Positions 51,186 through 62,230 are shown, numbered from the stretch's first letter. The stretch is 64,000 nt of DNA from Oscillospiraceae bacterium (GCA_910574995.1 CAJTCS010000005.1:186001-250000), one strand, 5' to 3'. Numbers and translations: made by a program. The notes: generated by a model from the letters alone, not told the origin.

Positions 51186-53015
51186 CTATTCCACCGTTAC
51201 CGATTTGGCCAGGTTCCGGGGCTTGTCGATATCGCAGCCTTTCATGGAAGCCACATAATAGGCGAACAGCTGCAAAGGGATGATGGACAGCGACGGGAGC
51301 ATAAAGTCGGTTATTTTGGGGATGCAGAACTGGTAGTCCGTCTCCTGTTTCAGGCTTTCCTCCCGGTCTCGGGTGGTGATGCCCAGCACCACGGCACCAC
51401 GGGCCTTCACCTCCCGCACGTTTGACATCATCTTGTCAAACAGCCTGCCATAGGTACAGGCCGCCACCACCAGCGTACCGTCCTCCAACAGGGAGATAGG
51501 GCCGTGCTTCAGCTCGCCGCCGGTGTAGGCCTCGGAATGGATATAGGAGATCTCCTTTAGTTTCAAAGAGGCCTCTAAGGAGGCGGCATAGTCCACGTTG
51601 CGGCCAATAAAATAGATGTCCTTGGCATTGAAGTACTTAGAGGCGAAATACTGGATGGTCTCCTTATCCGCCAGGCTGGCAGAGGCCAGGTCTGGCAGGC
51701 GCTGGAGGTCCTCGATATAGGCGGCCATTTCCGCCGGGGGCGTATGGCCCAGCTCTTGGGCCATATACAGCGCCACCAGGTAGATGACGGCCAGCTGGGT
51801 GCTGTAGGCTTTGGTAGAAGCCACCGCGATCTCCGGCCCGGCCCAGGTGTACAGCACATCGTCCGATTCGCTGGCAATCGTGCTGCCCACCACGTTCACA
51901 ATGGAGAGCACCCGGGCCCCCCGCTTTTTGGCCTCCCGCAAGGCGGCCAAGGTGTCGGCGGTCTCGCCAGACTGGCTGATGATGATAACCAGGGTGTCCT
52001 CGTCCAAAATCGGGTCCCGGTAGCGGAACTCCGAAGCCACATCCACCTCCATGGGCACCCGCAGCAGCTTCTCGAAAGCATATTTGGCCACCACGCCCAC
52101 ATGGTACGAGGTGCCGCAGGCCACGATAAACACCTTGCTTATGCGGCGGACCTGCTCGGCCGTCAGCTCCACGTCGTCCAGCACGATCCTCCCGTCCCGT
52201 ATCCGGGGGGAGATGGTTTTGCGCAGGGCCTCTGGCTGCTCGCAGATCTCCTTCATCATAAAGTGCTCGAAGCCGCCCTTTTCCGCCGCGGAGATATCCC
52301 ACTGCACCCGCTCGGGCTCTTTTTCGATAGGCTCCCGGTCTGCGTTGAAAAAGCGCGCCGTATCTTTCTCCAGCACGGCAATCTCCCGGTCCCGCAGGCG
52401 GCAGATGTCCCGGGTTTTAGACAAAATAGCGGGGATATCCGAGGCAATGAAGTTCTCCCCATGGCCCAGGCCGACAATCAGCGGGCTGTCCTTGCGCACG
52501 GCGAATACCTTTTCCGGGCAGTCCGCGCAGATGATGCCCAGGGCATAGCTGCCCTCCACCCGGTCTGTTACCTGGCCAATGGCCTCCAGCACGTCGCCTT
52601 TATAGTAATATTCCAGCATCTGGGCCACCACTTCTGTGTCCGTGTCCGAGACGAACTCTACGCCCCGGCGCAGCAGGTGGTTTTTCAGCTGGAGGTAATT
52701 CTCGATGATGCCGTTGTGCACCACGGCGAACATGCCCCCGTCGCTTACCTGGGGATGGGAGTTCACGTCAGAGGGTGCGCCGTGGGTGGCCCACCGGGTG
52801 TGGCCGATGCCCACCACGCCAGGCAGCGCGCGCCCCCCCTGAAGGATGCCGTCCAGCACGCTAAGCCTGCCCTTTGACTTCACTACATGGAGGCCCGTGC
52901 CGTTATACACCGCCACCCCGGCCGAGTCATAGCCCCGGTATTCCAGCTTCTGCAGGCCGCCCAGCAAAAATGGCGCCGCCTGTTCCTCCCCGATATAGCC
53001 TACAATCCCACACAT
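51186..53015 (-). CDS. glmS: Glutamine-fructose-6-phosphate aminotransferase
   Basis: 609 residues from ATG 53015, placing the catalytic Cys at position 2 (MCGIVGYIGEEQAAPFLLGG), with AAGGAG upstream. N-terminal Ntn glutaminase (FAVVHNGIIENY, GIGHTRWATHG), then two SIS sugar-isomerase domains (IVACGTSYHVGVVAKYAFEK, IIISQSGETADTLAALREAK, FIGRNVDYAASLEASLKLKE) and the C-terminal DKPRNLAKSVTVE. It makes glucosamine-6-phosphate for peptidoglycan. The purA gene ends 95 bases upstream, and no room or sequence for a glmS ribozyme is seen. Confidence 0.97.
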   Translation of the reverse strand: MCGIVGYIGEEQAAPFLLGGLQKLEYRGYDSAGVAVYNGTGLHVVKSKGRLSVLDGILQGGRALPGVVGIGHTRWATHGAPSDVNSHPQVSDGGMFAVVHNGIIENYLQLKNHLLRRGVEFVSDTDTEVVAQMLEYYYKGDVLEAIGQVTDRVEGSYALGIICADCPEKVFAVRKDSPLIVGLGHGENFIASDIPAILSKTRDICRLRDREIAVLEKDTARFFNADREPIEKEPERVQWDISAAEKGGFEHFMMKEICEQPEALRKTISPRIRDGRIVLDDVELTAEQVRRISKVFIVACGTSYHVGVVAKYAFEKLLRVPMEVDVASEFRYRDPILDEDTLVIIISQSGETADTLAALREAKKRGARVLSIVNVVGSTIASESDDVLYTWAGPEIAVASTKAYSTQLAVIYLVALYMAQELGHTPPAEMAAYIEDLQRLPDLASASLADKETIQYFASKYFNAKDIYFIGRNVDYAASLEASLKLKEISYIHSEAYTGGELKHGPISLLEDGTLVVAACTYGRLFDKMMSNVREVKARGAVVLGITTRDREESLKQETDYQFCIPKITDFMLPSLSIIPLQLFAYYVASMKGCDIDKPRNLAKSVTVE

Positions 53016-53109
53016 GCCTGTTCTCTCCTTCCGTGTCGGCTTGCCGCCGCCAAATGGCCATGGCCCGCGCGTACCGCCGGCTGTAAGCCGGCGCGCTTGG
53101 AGCGGCCGG

Positions 53110-54396
53110 TTACTTGGCGCGGTAGAGGATATCCTCCCGGCTGGGGCCGTTGGACACCATGGTAAAGGGCACGCCGATGCGCTCCTCGGCGAATTCCACG
53201 TACCGCCGGGCGTTCTCTGGCAGGTCTTCATATTTCTTGACGCCCCGGATGTCGCAGTGCCAGCCGGGCAGCACCTCTAAAACGGGCTTGCACTTTTTCA
53301 GCTGGGCCGTGGGCGGGAAATAGTCGATGCGCTTGCCGTCCAGCTCGTAGGCTACGCACACCGGTATCTCCTCCAGATACCCCAAAGCGTCTAAAACGGT
53401 AAAGGCCACGTCGGTAGCACCCTGTACCATGCAGCCGTACCGGGCCGCCACCAGGTCCAGCCAGCCCACCTGCCGGGGCCTGCCTGTGGTGGCGCCATAC
53501 TCGCCTTTGTCGCCGCCATGCCTGCGCAGCTCCTCGGCCTCCTCGCCAAAGATCTCCGCCACGAATTCCCCCGCGCCCACCGCGCTGGAGTAAGCCTTCA
53601 CCACGGTGTACACCTTTTCGATGGCATAAGGCGGGATGCCCCCCGCGCCCACCGCGCCGTACCCGGCCAGGGGGGAAGAGGAGGTGGTCATGGGGTAGAT
53701 GCCCATGTCCGGGTCGCGCAAAGAGCCCAGCTGCCCTTCCAGCAAAATGGTCTTGCCCGCTTTCACCGCCTCGTGCAGCAGCGTCACCGTGTCCGCCACA
53801 TAGGGGGCCAGGGTCTCCTTATACTCCATCAACTTGCGGTAGATCTCGTCCCGGTCAAGGGGCTTTTGGCGGTACAGCTGGGTGTACAAAACGTTTTTCA
53901 GGCCCAGCACATGGTCGATGCGCTCGTACAGGGCTTCCTTGCTGTCATACAGGTCGCTGATCTGGAAGCCTATTTTGGCGAATTTGTCCGAATAGAACGG
54001 CGCGATCCCCGATTTGGTAGACCCAAAAGCCTTGTCTGCCAGCCGGGCCTCCTCCAGGCTGTCCAGCTCTTTGTGGTAGGGCATCAAAATCTGGCAGCGG
54101 TCTGAAATGACGATCTTAGGCTCGGGCACGCCCCCCTCCCGGATATATTGCAGCTCGCTCATAAAGTTCTCTACGGAAAGGGCCACGCCGTTGCCGATGA
54201 TGTTGGTGATATTCTGCCGGAACACCCCGGAGGGCAACTGGTGCAGGGCAAAGCGGCCATACTCGTTGATGATGGTATGCCCAGCGTTAGACCCGCCCTG
54301 GAACCGGATGACGATATCCGAATTTTCTGCCAGCATGTCGGTAATCTTCCCCTTGCCCTCGTCGCCCCAACAGGCGCCCACGATCGCTTTAACCAT
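53110..54396 (-). CDS. purA: Adenylosuccinate synthetase
   Basis: 428 residues from ATG 54396: VKAIVGACWGDEGKGKITDM (GTP-binding loop and catalytic Asp), VIRFQGGSNAGHTI (catalytic His), STKSGIAPFYSDK, TTGRPRQV near the C-terminal GTP site and NGPSREDILYRAK at the end. It makes adenylosuccinate from IMP, aspartate and GTP. Full length for the family. It lies 3' of purB on the same strand. Confidence 0.97.
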   Translation of the reverse strand: MVKAIVGACWGDEGKGKITDMLAENSDIVIRFQGGSNAGHTIINEYGRFALHQLPSGVFRQNITNIIGNGVALSVENFMSELQYIREGGVPEPKIVISDRCQILMPYHKELDSLEEARLADKAFGSTKSGIAPFYSDKFAKIGFQISDLYDSKEALYERIDHVLGLKNVLYTQLYRQKPLDRDEIYRKLMEYKETLAPYVADTVTLLHEAVKAGKTILLEGQLGSLRDPDMGIYPMTTSSSPLAGYGAVGAGGIPPYAIEKVYTVVKAYSSAVGAGEFVAEIFGEEAEELRRHGGDKGEYGATTGRPRQVGWLDLVAARYGCMVQGATDVAFTVLDALGYLEEIPVCVAYELDGKRIDYFPPTAQLKKCKPVLEVLPGWHCDIRGVKKYEDLPENARRYVEFAEERIGVPFTMVSNGPSREDILYRAK

Positions 54397-54640
54397 GTCT
54401 CTTGTTCCTTTCTGTTCCCCGTCCGGCCAGGGCCTCCGGCGTCCCAGGGGGCTGCGCCCCTTCAGAAACCCGTCCCCGCCCGCTGGCGGGACTGCCGCCG
54501 GCCGGGCCTGCAATAATAAGTATGTGTGTGCGGTTTTGTCTTATTCCCGTTATGATGGCTGTTATCGTTGCCTCCCAGCGGGAATGGGGGGAAACCGGGG
54601 AGGCCCCCTCCAGGGCCCCGGCGGCTTTAAGGCAACGCCC

Positions 54641-56074
54641 TTACACCGTGATCTCCACGGCCCCGTCCGGCACATCGCGGTATTTTTCCAGCGCCGGGGC
54701 CACAGCCTCCCGCAGGAAATCCTCCGTCTGCTGGGGGGCCCGGCCTACATATTTGGCGGGCTGCAAAATATCCCCCAGCTCTTCCAATGTCACGCCGAAA
54801 AGCGGGTCTTTTGCAATGCGCTCCAACAGGTCGTTCTCCCCGCCTTCTTCCTTGATGACCTTGGCCGCCGCCATAGAGTGCACCCGGATGGCCTCGTGCA
54901 GCTGCTGGCGGTCGCCGCCCCGCTTCACCGCGTCCATCATGATGTTCTCGGTGGCCATAAAGGGCAGCTCCTTCATCAGCCGCTGTTCAATCACCTTGGG
55001 GTACACCACAAGCCCGTCGGCCACATTGGCATACAGGTCCAAAATGCCGTCCACCGCCAAAAACGCCTCGGGTATGCTGACGCGCTTGTTGGCCGAATCG
55101 TCCAGGGTGCGCTCGAACCACTGGGCCGCCATGGTCATGGCCGGGTTCAGCGCGTCGGCGACCACATACCGGGCCAAAGAGGCGATGCGCTCGCTGCGCA
55201 TGGGGTTGCGCTTATAGGCCATGGCGCTAGAGCCGATCTGCCCCTTCTCAAAGGGCTCCTCCACCTCCTTCAGGTGCTGCAGAAGGCGGATGTCGTTAGA
55301 GAACTTGGCGGCGCTTTGGGCAATGCCGCTTAATATGGATAACATCTGGCTGTCCAGCTTCCGGGAATACGTCTGGCCAGAAACGGCAAAGCACGCCTTA
55401 TAGCCCAGCTTTCCCGCGATTTTCCGGTCCAGCTCCTTCACCTTTTCGTGGTCGCCCTCGAAAAGTTCTAAAAAGCTGGCCTGGGTGCCGGTGGTGCCCT
55501 TGCTGCCCAGCAGCTTGGCCTTCCCCAGCTGGTATTCCACGTCTTCCAGGTCCATCAAAAGGTCCTGCATCCACAGGGTGGCCCGCTTGCCCACGGTGGT
55601 GGGCTGGGCCGGCTGGAAGTGGGTGAAAGCCAGGGTGGGCAGGCTTTTATATTCTTCCGCGAATTTTGCCAGCACCCGCAGCACCCGCACCAGCTTGTCC
55701 CGTATAAGGGCTAGGGCCTGGGTCATCACGATGACGTCCGTGTTGTCCCCCACATAACAGGAGGTGGCCCCCAGGTGGATGATGCCCGCGGCCTTGGGGC
55801 ACTGCTGCCCATAGGCGTACACATGGCTCATCACGTCATGGCGCACCGCCTTTTCCCGCTCTTGGGCCACCTCATAGTTGATATCCTCCGCGTGGGCCTT
55901 CAGCTCGTCTATCTGCTCCTGGGTAACAGGCAGGCCCAGCTCCATTTCCGCCTCGGCCAGGGCGATCCACAGCCTGCGCCAGGTGCGGAACTTCATGTCC
56001 GGCGAAAACAGGTATTGCATTTCCCTGCCCGCGTACCGTGCGGACAGGGGCGACTCATATACATCTCTGGCCAT
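54641..56074 (-). CDS. purB: Adenylosuccinate lyase
   Basis: 477 residues from ATG 56074. GATSCYVGDNTDVIVMTQAL, AFTHFQPAQPTTVGKRATLW and the signature IGSSAMAYKRNPMRSERIAS are diagnostic of the fumarase/aspartase superfamily and the PurB subgroup. It cleaves SAICAR and adenylosuccinate, so it acts both with PurC and with PurA of this cluster. Length corresponds to the longer PurB type. Confidence 0.96.
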   Translation of the reverse strand: MARDVYESPLSARYAGREMQYLFSPDMKFRTWRRLWIALAEAEMELGLPVTQEQIDELKAHAEDINYEVAQEREKAVRHDVMSHVYAYGQQCPKAAGIIHLGATSCYVGDNTDVIVMTQALALIRDKLVRVLRVLAKFAEEYKSLPTLAFTHFQPAQPTTVGKRATLWMQDLLMDLEDVEYQLGKAKLLGSKGTTGTQASFLELFEGDHEKVKELDRKIAGKLGYKACFAVSGQTYSRKLDSQMLSILSGIAQSAAKFSNDIRLLQHLKEVEEPFEKGQIGSSAMAYKRNPMRSERIASLARYVVADALNPAMTMAAQWFERTLDDSANKRVSIPEAFLAVDGILDLYANVADGLVVYPKVIEQRLMKELPFMATENIMMDAVKRGGDRQQLHEAIRVHSMAAAKVIKEEGGENDLLERIAKDPLFGVTLEELGDILQPAKYVGRAPQQTEDFLREAVAPALEKYRDVPDGAVEITV

Positions 56075-56317
56075 TTTTATCAAATCCTTTCCCTTGTAAG
56101 CCTGCGAGGGCCTCTAAGACCTTGGGGGGGCGCCGCCCCCAAGCCCCCGCGACTTTCTTGGAAGAAAGCCGATTAAGAACTTCACTGTAATTCCGGCAGG
56201 CAGGCCCCAAAAGGGCCTGCTGTCCGGAATTACCATAAAGTTTTTGGTCAACCTTTTTTCAAAAAGGTTACAGAGGTGTGGAGACGGGGTCTCCACGGCC
56301 TTACCGACCCTGTGGGC
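56075..56317 (-). terminator. purC-purB spacer with long hairpin and terminator
   Basis: TGTAATTCCGGCAGGCAGG near 56185 pairs with CCTGCTGTCCGGAATTAC near 56217-56234. AACCTTTTTTCAAAAAGGTT (56250-56269) is a terminator-like perfect stem. Nothing coding. Confidence 0.6.
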
Positions 56318-57025
56318 TTATAAGCCCAGGCGCTTCATCATTTCGGCGTAGGCTTCCTCCACGCCGCCCATATCCCGGCGGAAGCGGTCTTTGTCCAGCT
56401 TTTCGCCGGTGTCCGCGTCCCAAAAGCGGCAAGTGTCCGGGGAGATCTCGTCGGCCAGGATGATCTGCCCGTCCTGGGTCTTGCCGAACTCCAATTTAAA
56501 GTCGATAAGGTCCACGTTGACGCTTTTGAAAAAGTCCAGCATCAGCTGGTTGATCTGCAGGCTCATCTGGGCAATGCGGTCGATCTCCTCCCGGGTGGCC
56601 AGGCCCATGGCCAGGATGTGGTAATCGTTCACCATAGGGTCCCCCAGGTCGTCGTTTTTATAGCTGAATTCCAATACAGTCTCCCCCATAGGGGTGCCCT
56701 CGGCCAGGCCCAGGCGCTTGGAAAGGCTGCCGGCGGCCTTGTTGCGGACGATGACCTCCAGGGGCACGATGTCCACCCGCTTCACGGCGGTCTCCCGGTC
56801 GTTCAGCTCCTCTACGTAATGGGTGGGGATGCCCTTCTTCTCCAACAGGCGGAACATGAAGTTGGACATCTGGTTGTTTACCACGCCCTTGCCCACGATG
56901 GTGCCCTTCTTCAGGCCGTTAAAGGCGGTGGCGTCGTCCTTGTAGGACACGATATACACCTGGGGGTCCTCTGTCTGGTAGACTTTTTTGGCCTTCCCCT
57001 CGTACAGCAAATCTTTTTTCTGCAT
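56318..57025 (-). CDS. purC: SAICAR synthetase
   Basis: 235 residues from ATG 57025 after [69 protein letters not shown] and [20 protein letters not shown] match PurC motifs. It joins aspartate to CAIR in step 8 of the purine pathway. The other pathway genes are not in the window. Confidence 0.97.
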   Translation of the reverse strand: MQKKDLLYEGKAKKVYQTEDPQVYIVSYKDDATAFNGLKKGTIVGKGVVNNQMSNFMFRLLEKKGIPTHYVEELNDRETAVKRVDIVPLEVIVRNKAAGSLSKRLGLAEGTPMGETVLEFSYKNDDLGDPMVNDYHILAMGLATREEIDRIAQMSLQINQLMLDFFKSVNVDLIDFKLEFGKTQDGQIILADEISPDTCRFWDADTGEKLDKDRFRRDMGGVEEAYAEMMKRLGL

Positions 57026-57292
57026 GGTTCTGCCCCTTTCCTTGCGTAAAACGGTTTCCTGTTTCCCAGCCTGCCATAAAAAAAGCTGGCAAACCTTCCC
57101 CATCTATTGTAGTACACGCCCCGGCCCCCTGTCAATCTTTTCCCCCACTTTTCTACGGGTTTTCCAAAATAACCCAGCCCTGCCCGCGCGCCAAAAAGGG
57201 GCCCCTGCCGGTGTGCAAGGGCCCCTGCCGCGGGGCTGGCTTTTGCGGCCTGGCCGCGGGGGACAGGCTGGTTTCCCTATCGCGCCCTGGGT

Positions 57293-58654
<1,362 letters not shown>

Positions 58655-58748
58655 TTATAAATCCTGCAAAAATATGGGTATATCTTACCACATGCCGGGG
58701 AAATTTACAAGAAAAAAATTGTAAAATTTCGTTTCGCCCGATAAAAAC

Positions 58749-58774
58749 CGGGGCTTTGTACAAAAAAAGCCCCG
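58749..58774. terminator. Hairpin between gdhA promoter region and tRNA-Thr
   Basis: CGGGGCTTT/AAAGCCCCG with an 8-base loop. The 297 bases between gdhA and the tRNA hold nothing else clear. Confidence 0.5.
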
Positions 58775-58921
58775 CTTCCCTATATCCCCTTGTGAAAGCC
58801 ATGGCCAGCACGCCAGCCGCGCCAAGGGCGGCGCCCACATTGGCTGCCCGCTTTTTTGCGGAAAAATACATTTCCCACTTGACGGGCCCGCCCGGATGGT
58901 TTATAATAGGCTGTACAACCC

Positions 58922-58996
58922 GCTACTGTGGCTCAGGGGTAGAGCAGCTCACTCGTAATGAGCAGGTCGTCAGTTCGAATCTGACCAGTAGCTCCA
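58922..58996 (+). tRNA. tRNA-Thr(CGT)
   Basis: 75 nt: acceptor GCTACTG/CAGTAGC, D-arm GGCTCAGGGGTAGAGC, anticodon stem GCTCA/TGAGC around CTCGTAA (anticodon CGT), T-arm with GTTCGAATC, encoded CCA. A -10-like TATAAT lies at about 58901-58906. Confidence 0.95.
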
Positions 58997-58999
58997 CAC

Positions 59000-59056
59000 G
59001 CACCACCTATCCGGTTCTGGACCTTCCCGGTCTGGACGGCGGTAGGTGGTTTTTGT
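59000..59056 (+). terminator. Terminator of tRNA-Thr
   Basis: ACCACCTA at about 59000 pairs with TAGGTGGT near 59042-59049, with an inner stem and a T-rich tail. Confidence 0.7.
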
Positions 59057-59191
59057 TTTCCCGTTGGGACGTAAAGGGCGCATACCGCCAGCCGCCTTCC
59101 CCCTGGGAAGATACGGAGGTTTTGGCAGAAAAAGGCGGCGCTGCGAAAGCGCCGCCCCAGCCCTGGGGTATTTTGCCCCAGGATATTGCCG

Positions 59192-59629
59192 TTATACCTG
59201 TATGTCCACGCCTTGCCGGTAGCCGCCCAAAATGCTGACGTCAAAAGGCTTGCCCCAGTCCCAGCTGGGGTCTTGCCGGTGGACGTACCCGCCCAGCCGG
59301 GCGGCCTCGTTGTGGAAGATCTCGTTCAAAGTCCAAGAGGCGCTAAGCCGCTGCCCCGGCGCCAGCGACAAGGTGTAGTCTCGTATAACCTTGCTGACGT
59401 CCTCGCCGTCGCTGACCCCATAACCGTCCCGCATATGTTCGAAAGCGAGCTGCCTGACCCGCTGCGCCACACCCTTGTCCACAGGGACAGTTTTCCGGTA
59501 ATGGCCGGCGCTATTTAAACTCATGCCCGGCGTGCCATAGGGATTGGTATGAGGCTTGCCCGCTGTTTTTTGCGAGACCTGGCCAGCCCGCTGCCGCTGC
59601 TGGCTTTGCACTATCTGCGCGACCGTCAT
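59192..59629 (-). CDS. Hypothetical protein
   Basis: 145 residues, MTVAQIVQSQQRQRAGQVSQ with a basic, low-complexity start, then DKGVAQRVRQLAFEHMRDGY and SASWTLNEIFHNEAARLGGY. No signal peptide or membrane helix. GC content is like the core genes, so it is probably resident rather than island DNA. Family not recognised. Confidence 0.6.
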   Translation of the reverse strand: MTVAQIVQSQQRQRAGQVSQKTAGKPHTNPYGTPGMSLNSAGHYRKTVPVDKGVAQRVRQLAFEHMRDGYGVSDGEDVSKVIRDYTLSLAPGQRLSASWTLNEIFHNEAARLGGYVHRQDPSWDWGKPFDVSILGGYRQGVDIQV

Positions 59630-59848
59630 AGATATGACCCCCTACCTCCTACCCGTTTTGGGTGGTTTCTCATCCTCTTAGAAGCTGTACCGATAAGAAG
59701 GGTGCGGGGATTTTCAACACAGAAAGCCCGCGGAATCCGCCGAAAAGATTTGTGCCTTGTCCGATTGGTATGGCTTCTTAAAATATACATCGGCATTTTC
59801 ACAGTAAAAAGTAAGGGCCTGCGGATGGGGCGTCCCAAAAAAACGAAA

Positions 59849-59878
59849 GCTGCGGGAGTTTTTAAAAACTCCCGCAGC
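59849..59878. terminator. 30-bp perfect palindrome
   Basis: GCTGCGGGAGTTTTT followed by its exact complement, a bidirectional terminator just downstream of the tRNA-Arg remnant. Confidence 0.8.
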
Positions 59879-59906
59879 CTCCACCTTTGGGGCAAGCCCA
59901 AGCTTA

Positions 59907-59953
59907 TGGCACGCCAGAAGGGATTCGAACCCCCGACCTTTTGGTTCGTAGCC
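59907..59953 (-). other. tRNA-Arg(ACG) 3' remnant, probable attachment site
   Basis: The minus strand carries the 3' half of a tRNA-Arg: GGCTACGAACC (anticodon loop with ACG), GGTCGGGGGTTCGAATCCC (T-arm), and CTGGCGTG with CCA. The 5' half is missing and is replaced by island DNA, the usual outcome when an element integrates into a tRNA 3' end. Confidence 0.75.
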
Positions 59954-60311
59954 TTTGTCGGACTGTACACCTTTGTACAAAAACCTGCATAAAACCTAAC
60001 TTTTTCGACTTCCCTGGCACGGGCGGGAATGGGGATTTTCAATCGCCGGGTAGTCAAAAAGTAGTCAGAAAAAAGGATAGCAGGGGCTGCTGGAAAACCC
60101 GGCAGTCCCTATTATTATCCCGCCGGGAAACGCTTTTGTCAAACCGGCAGGACGGCTAGACTTTTGTCCGAAACTTTGTGCGTCTTAGGCGCTTGTTTTC
60201 CTACCCCTGACGTGGTACCATACAGATACAGCAAACTTGGCCAGGGGAGCGGGAAGCGCGGAACTTGTCGGAAAAACAGGCCGCGCAGTCTACTTTAAGG
60301 GGATGTTCTGC
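59954..60311. other. Element end region without genes
   Basis: Contains CCTGCATAAAACCTAACTTT (a match to the dispersed repeat of 17.3 and 22.6 kb) and TAGTCAAAAAGTAGTCAG near 60051, short repeats of the sort found at integrase arm sites. No integrase gene is present, so it must lie at the other end of the element or be lost. Confidence 0.5.
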
Positions 60312-60626
60312 ATGAGTGTAAAAGACGGTTATTCCTTTGATGAAGCCTATGGGCGCTACCTTTCCTGGTTTCAGGAAAAGGCGGCGGCAAACGCCGTACC
60401 GAAAGACAAGGAAGCGATCCTGGGCTTCCAACTGTGCCACGAGGATGTATTTGAGGATGATTCCATACTCTTAAACAGGATGTTTTTTATCGTGCCGCTG
60501 CTGCCATCAGAGAGTAAGAGCGGGCTGCTGGAGCTTTTTGCGGTTTCCGAGCTGAATCTGATGCAAAAAGCTGGTGACGATGCGGAAGACGTCACACCTT
60601 TGGAGTATACAGTCCAGATATTTTAA
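60312..60626 (+). CDS. Hypothetical protein
   Basis: 104 residues from ATG 60312, 9 bases after AAGGGG: SVKDGYSFDEAYGRYLSWFQ, DKEAILGFQLCHEDVFEDDS, FIVPLLPSESKSGLLELFAV. Acidic and soluble, no recognised domain. Convergent with the amidase gene across the terminator at 60644. Confidence 0.6.
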   Translation: MSVKDGYSFDEAYGRYLSWFQEKAAANAVPKDKEAILGFQLCHEDVFEDDSILLNRMFFIVPLLPSESKSGLLELFAVSELNLMQKAGDDAEDVTPLEYTVQIF

Positions 60627-60643
60627 AATGCACAGAAAACAAA

Positions 60644-60679
60644 AAGCCCCGGCCCTCCCAAGTGGGAAAGCCGGGGCTT
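60644..60679. terminator. Terminator of the lysis cassette
   Basis: AAGCCCCGGC/GCCGGGGCTT with a 16-base loop, usable on both strands. Confidence 0.75.
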
Positions 60680-60704
60680 CCGTTATCCTGCTATGCTGGG
60701 GCTG

Positions 60705-61715
60705 TTACGCCCCTGCGGCCTCTGTACCGCCTGCGTCCTGGGACTTCTCCACGGCCCGCTTGACAATGACAGCCATCTTGGCTTCGGTCATGGTCAGGCC
60801 CAGCTTGCCGCCGCCAGTGCCGGCAATAATGCCCTTGTCCACCAGTTCCTTGATGTCAGCCCGCCAGTAGGAGGGAACATCCTCCAGCTTGTTGTAAACC
60901 GGGTTCTGCCGGTTCAGGACTTCCTTTACGATCTTCTCCACTTGCTTGCCATCCATGATAGAATCCTCCTTTGCCGCCGGGTCTTTCGCCGACGCAATTT
61001 TGTTGATGTAATCGAGGCACACCCAGCCCTCGCCGGTGTAGCCCCAGCCGAAATCTTCCTTTGTGATGGTCACCACTGTGCCGTCAGAGTAAACCTTAAG
61101 CACCTGGCCGCTGACCGGGGCCGTACGGCAGTTCAGGCCGTCCGTGGCGTTCACCTGGCCCTGATACGCCTTGAATGGCGCAGCAGGTCCGTCCAGCTTC
61201 TGGTTGACCTCTTTGGCGATCTGCCCCAGGCGGCCGTAGATGTAATCGCCGGGGCAGGACTTATTGTCGTAGTCCCGATGGACGGTCAGATTGCAGCCGT
61301 TCAAGTGGTTGACCCGTGTGTTTTTATCCGTACTCCACACCAGCTTCCGGATGCCGCTGCGCTTGCAGATGTCGGCGCACAGGTTGATGAGCGACTTCCA
61401 AACATTGGCGTTGATAGCATAGGGATAGAACGCGTCGCTGGCGCACTCAATGGTAATGGCCCGATGGTCGTTCTCCCAGTCAGATGTACACCAGGAGCGG
61501 TCACACTCATCCACAATGGTGCAGATGCGCCCGTCCGGGCCGATGCCGTAGTTACAACTGGCGCCCAAATTGGGGTTGCTGAAATGGGAACACAGGCTTT
61601 CCACGCTCATCTGCCCCACTACGCAGTGGATGGTGATGGTGTCGATCTTGTGGTTCCTGGGGCTGTTCCGGTTGGGGCTGATTACCCGCATACAGCTGAG
61701 ATTACTGTTGCTCAT
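60705..61715 (-). CDS. Phage endolysin: N-acetylmuramoyl-L-alanine amidase with SH3 domain
   Basis: 336 residues. The Amidase_2/PGRP domain shows the zinc ligands in KIDTITIHCVVGQMS and CNLTVHRDYDNKSCPGDYIY. A linker and a bacterial SH3 domain follow (YQGQVNATDGLNCRTAPVSG, TITKEDFGWGYTGEGWV). The last 85 residues include KLEDVPSYWRADIKELVDKG, an SLH-like repeat. It cuts peptidoglycan at lysis. Its start overlaps the end of the holin gene by 14 bases. Confidence 0.92.
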   Translation of the reverse strand: MSNSNLSCMRVISPNRNSPRNHKIDTITIHCVVGQMSVESLCSHFSNPNLGASCNYGIGPDGRICTIVDECDRSWCTSDWENDHRAITIECASDAFYPYAINANVWKSLINLCADICKRSGIRKLVWSTDKNTRVNHLNGCNLTVHRDYDNKSCPGDYIYGRLGQIAKEVNQKLDGPAAPFKAYQGQVNATDGLNCRTAPVSGQVLKVYSDGTVVTITKEDFGWGYTGEGWVCLDYINKIASAKDPAAKEDSIMDGKQVEKIVKEVLNRQNPVYNKLEDVPSYWRADIKELVDKGIIAGTGGGKLGLTMTEAKMAVIVKRAVEKSQDAGGTEAAGA

Positions 61716-61902
61716 GGTTCACCTCCGGCAAGCCTGCCACGCTGGTTAAGAGGGACAATACTCCCGCCAAAAGGGCGGTGCTGCCCACCACCAGCCAGTC
61801 CACCTCGCTTACCATAGCAGTGGTGCCAATGGACGCCACCGCTGCCTGGGCCACCGTTTTCACGGCCCGGACCCCTGCTGCTTTCCACCAAGTCTTACTC
61901 AT
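61702..61902 (-). CDS. Phage holin
   Basis: 66 residues from ATG 61902 with GGAGG inside the previous gene end. KTWWKAAGVRAVKTVAQAAV then SIGTTAMVSEVDWLVVGSTA and LLAGVLSLLTSVAGLPE match the r1t-type phage holin family with two membrane helices. It makes the membrane lesions that release the endolysin. Confidence 0.85.
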   Translation of the reverse strand: MSKTWWKAAGVRAVKTVAQAAVASIGTTAMVSEVDWLVVGSTALLAGVLSLLTSVAGLPEVNHEQQ

Positions 61903-61903
61903 G

Positions 61904-62155
61904 TTATTTTCCTCCCTTATGAAAATCTTCCAGATCATTGATCCGGTGGTTGACTACCCGGATTTTTTCCTCCTGCAGCTCCGTGCGTTCCTCCAGCTGG
62001 TAGGTACGCTCGACCAGATTGTTGTGGGCCTGCACTTTCTTTTCCAACTGCTCCAGCCTGTATTGGGTCAGCCGTGAAGATGCCAGCACGCCGCACAACG
62101 ACCCGATGCCGGAGCCCAGCAGACCGATCAGCGCCACAAGGACAGCGTCGTTCAT
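61904..62155 (-). CDS. XhlA-like lysis accessory protein
   Basis: 83 residues from ATG 62155: an N-terminal membrane helix (AVLVALIGLLGSGIGSLCGV) and a coiled coil (RLEQLEKKVQAHNNLVERTY, QLEERTELQEEKIRVVNHRI) that ends DLEDFHKGGK. The layout is inverted relative to XhlA but similar in size to hemolysin XhlA/DUF7365-type proteins beside holins. It ends one base before the holin start. Confidence 0.7.
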   Translation of the reverse strand: MNDAVLVALIGLLGSGIGSLCGVLASSRLTQYRLEQLEKKVQAHNNLVERTYQLEERTELQEEKIRVVNHRINDLEDFHKGGK

Positions 62156-62230
62156 ATGGCCCCTCCTTTCACGCAAAAATGAAAGCGCCCTGCCTTGACA
62201 TTGGCAGAACGCATGGTATAATAAATGCGG

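Noticed and set aside
51744-52877. 377-residue frame opposite glmS and other long frames opposite purA, purB and gdhA
   Set aside because: They are high-GC shadows of highly conserved enzymes.
53015-53109. glmS ribozyme
   Set aside because: Only 95 bases separate glmS from purA and no ribozyme core was recognised.
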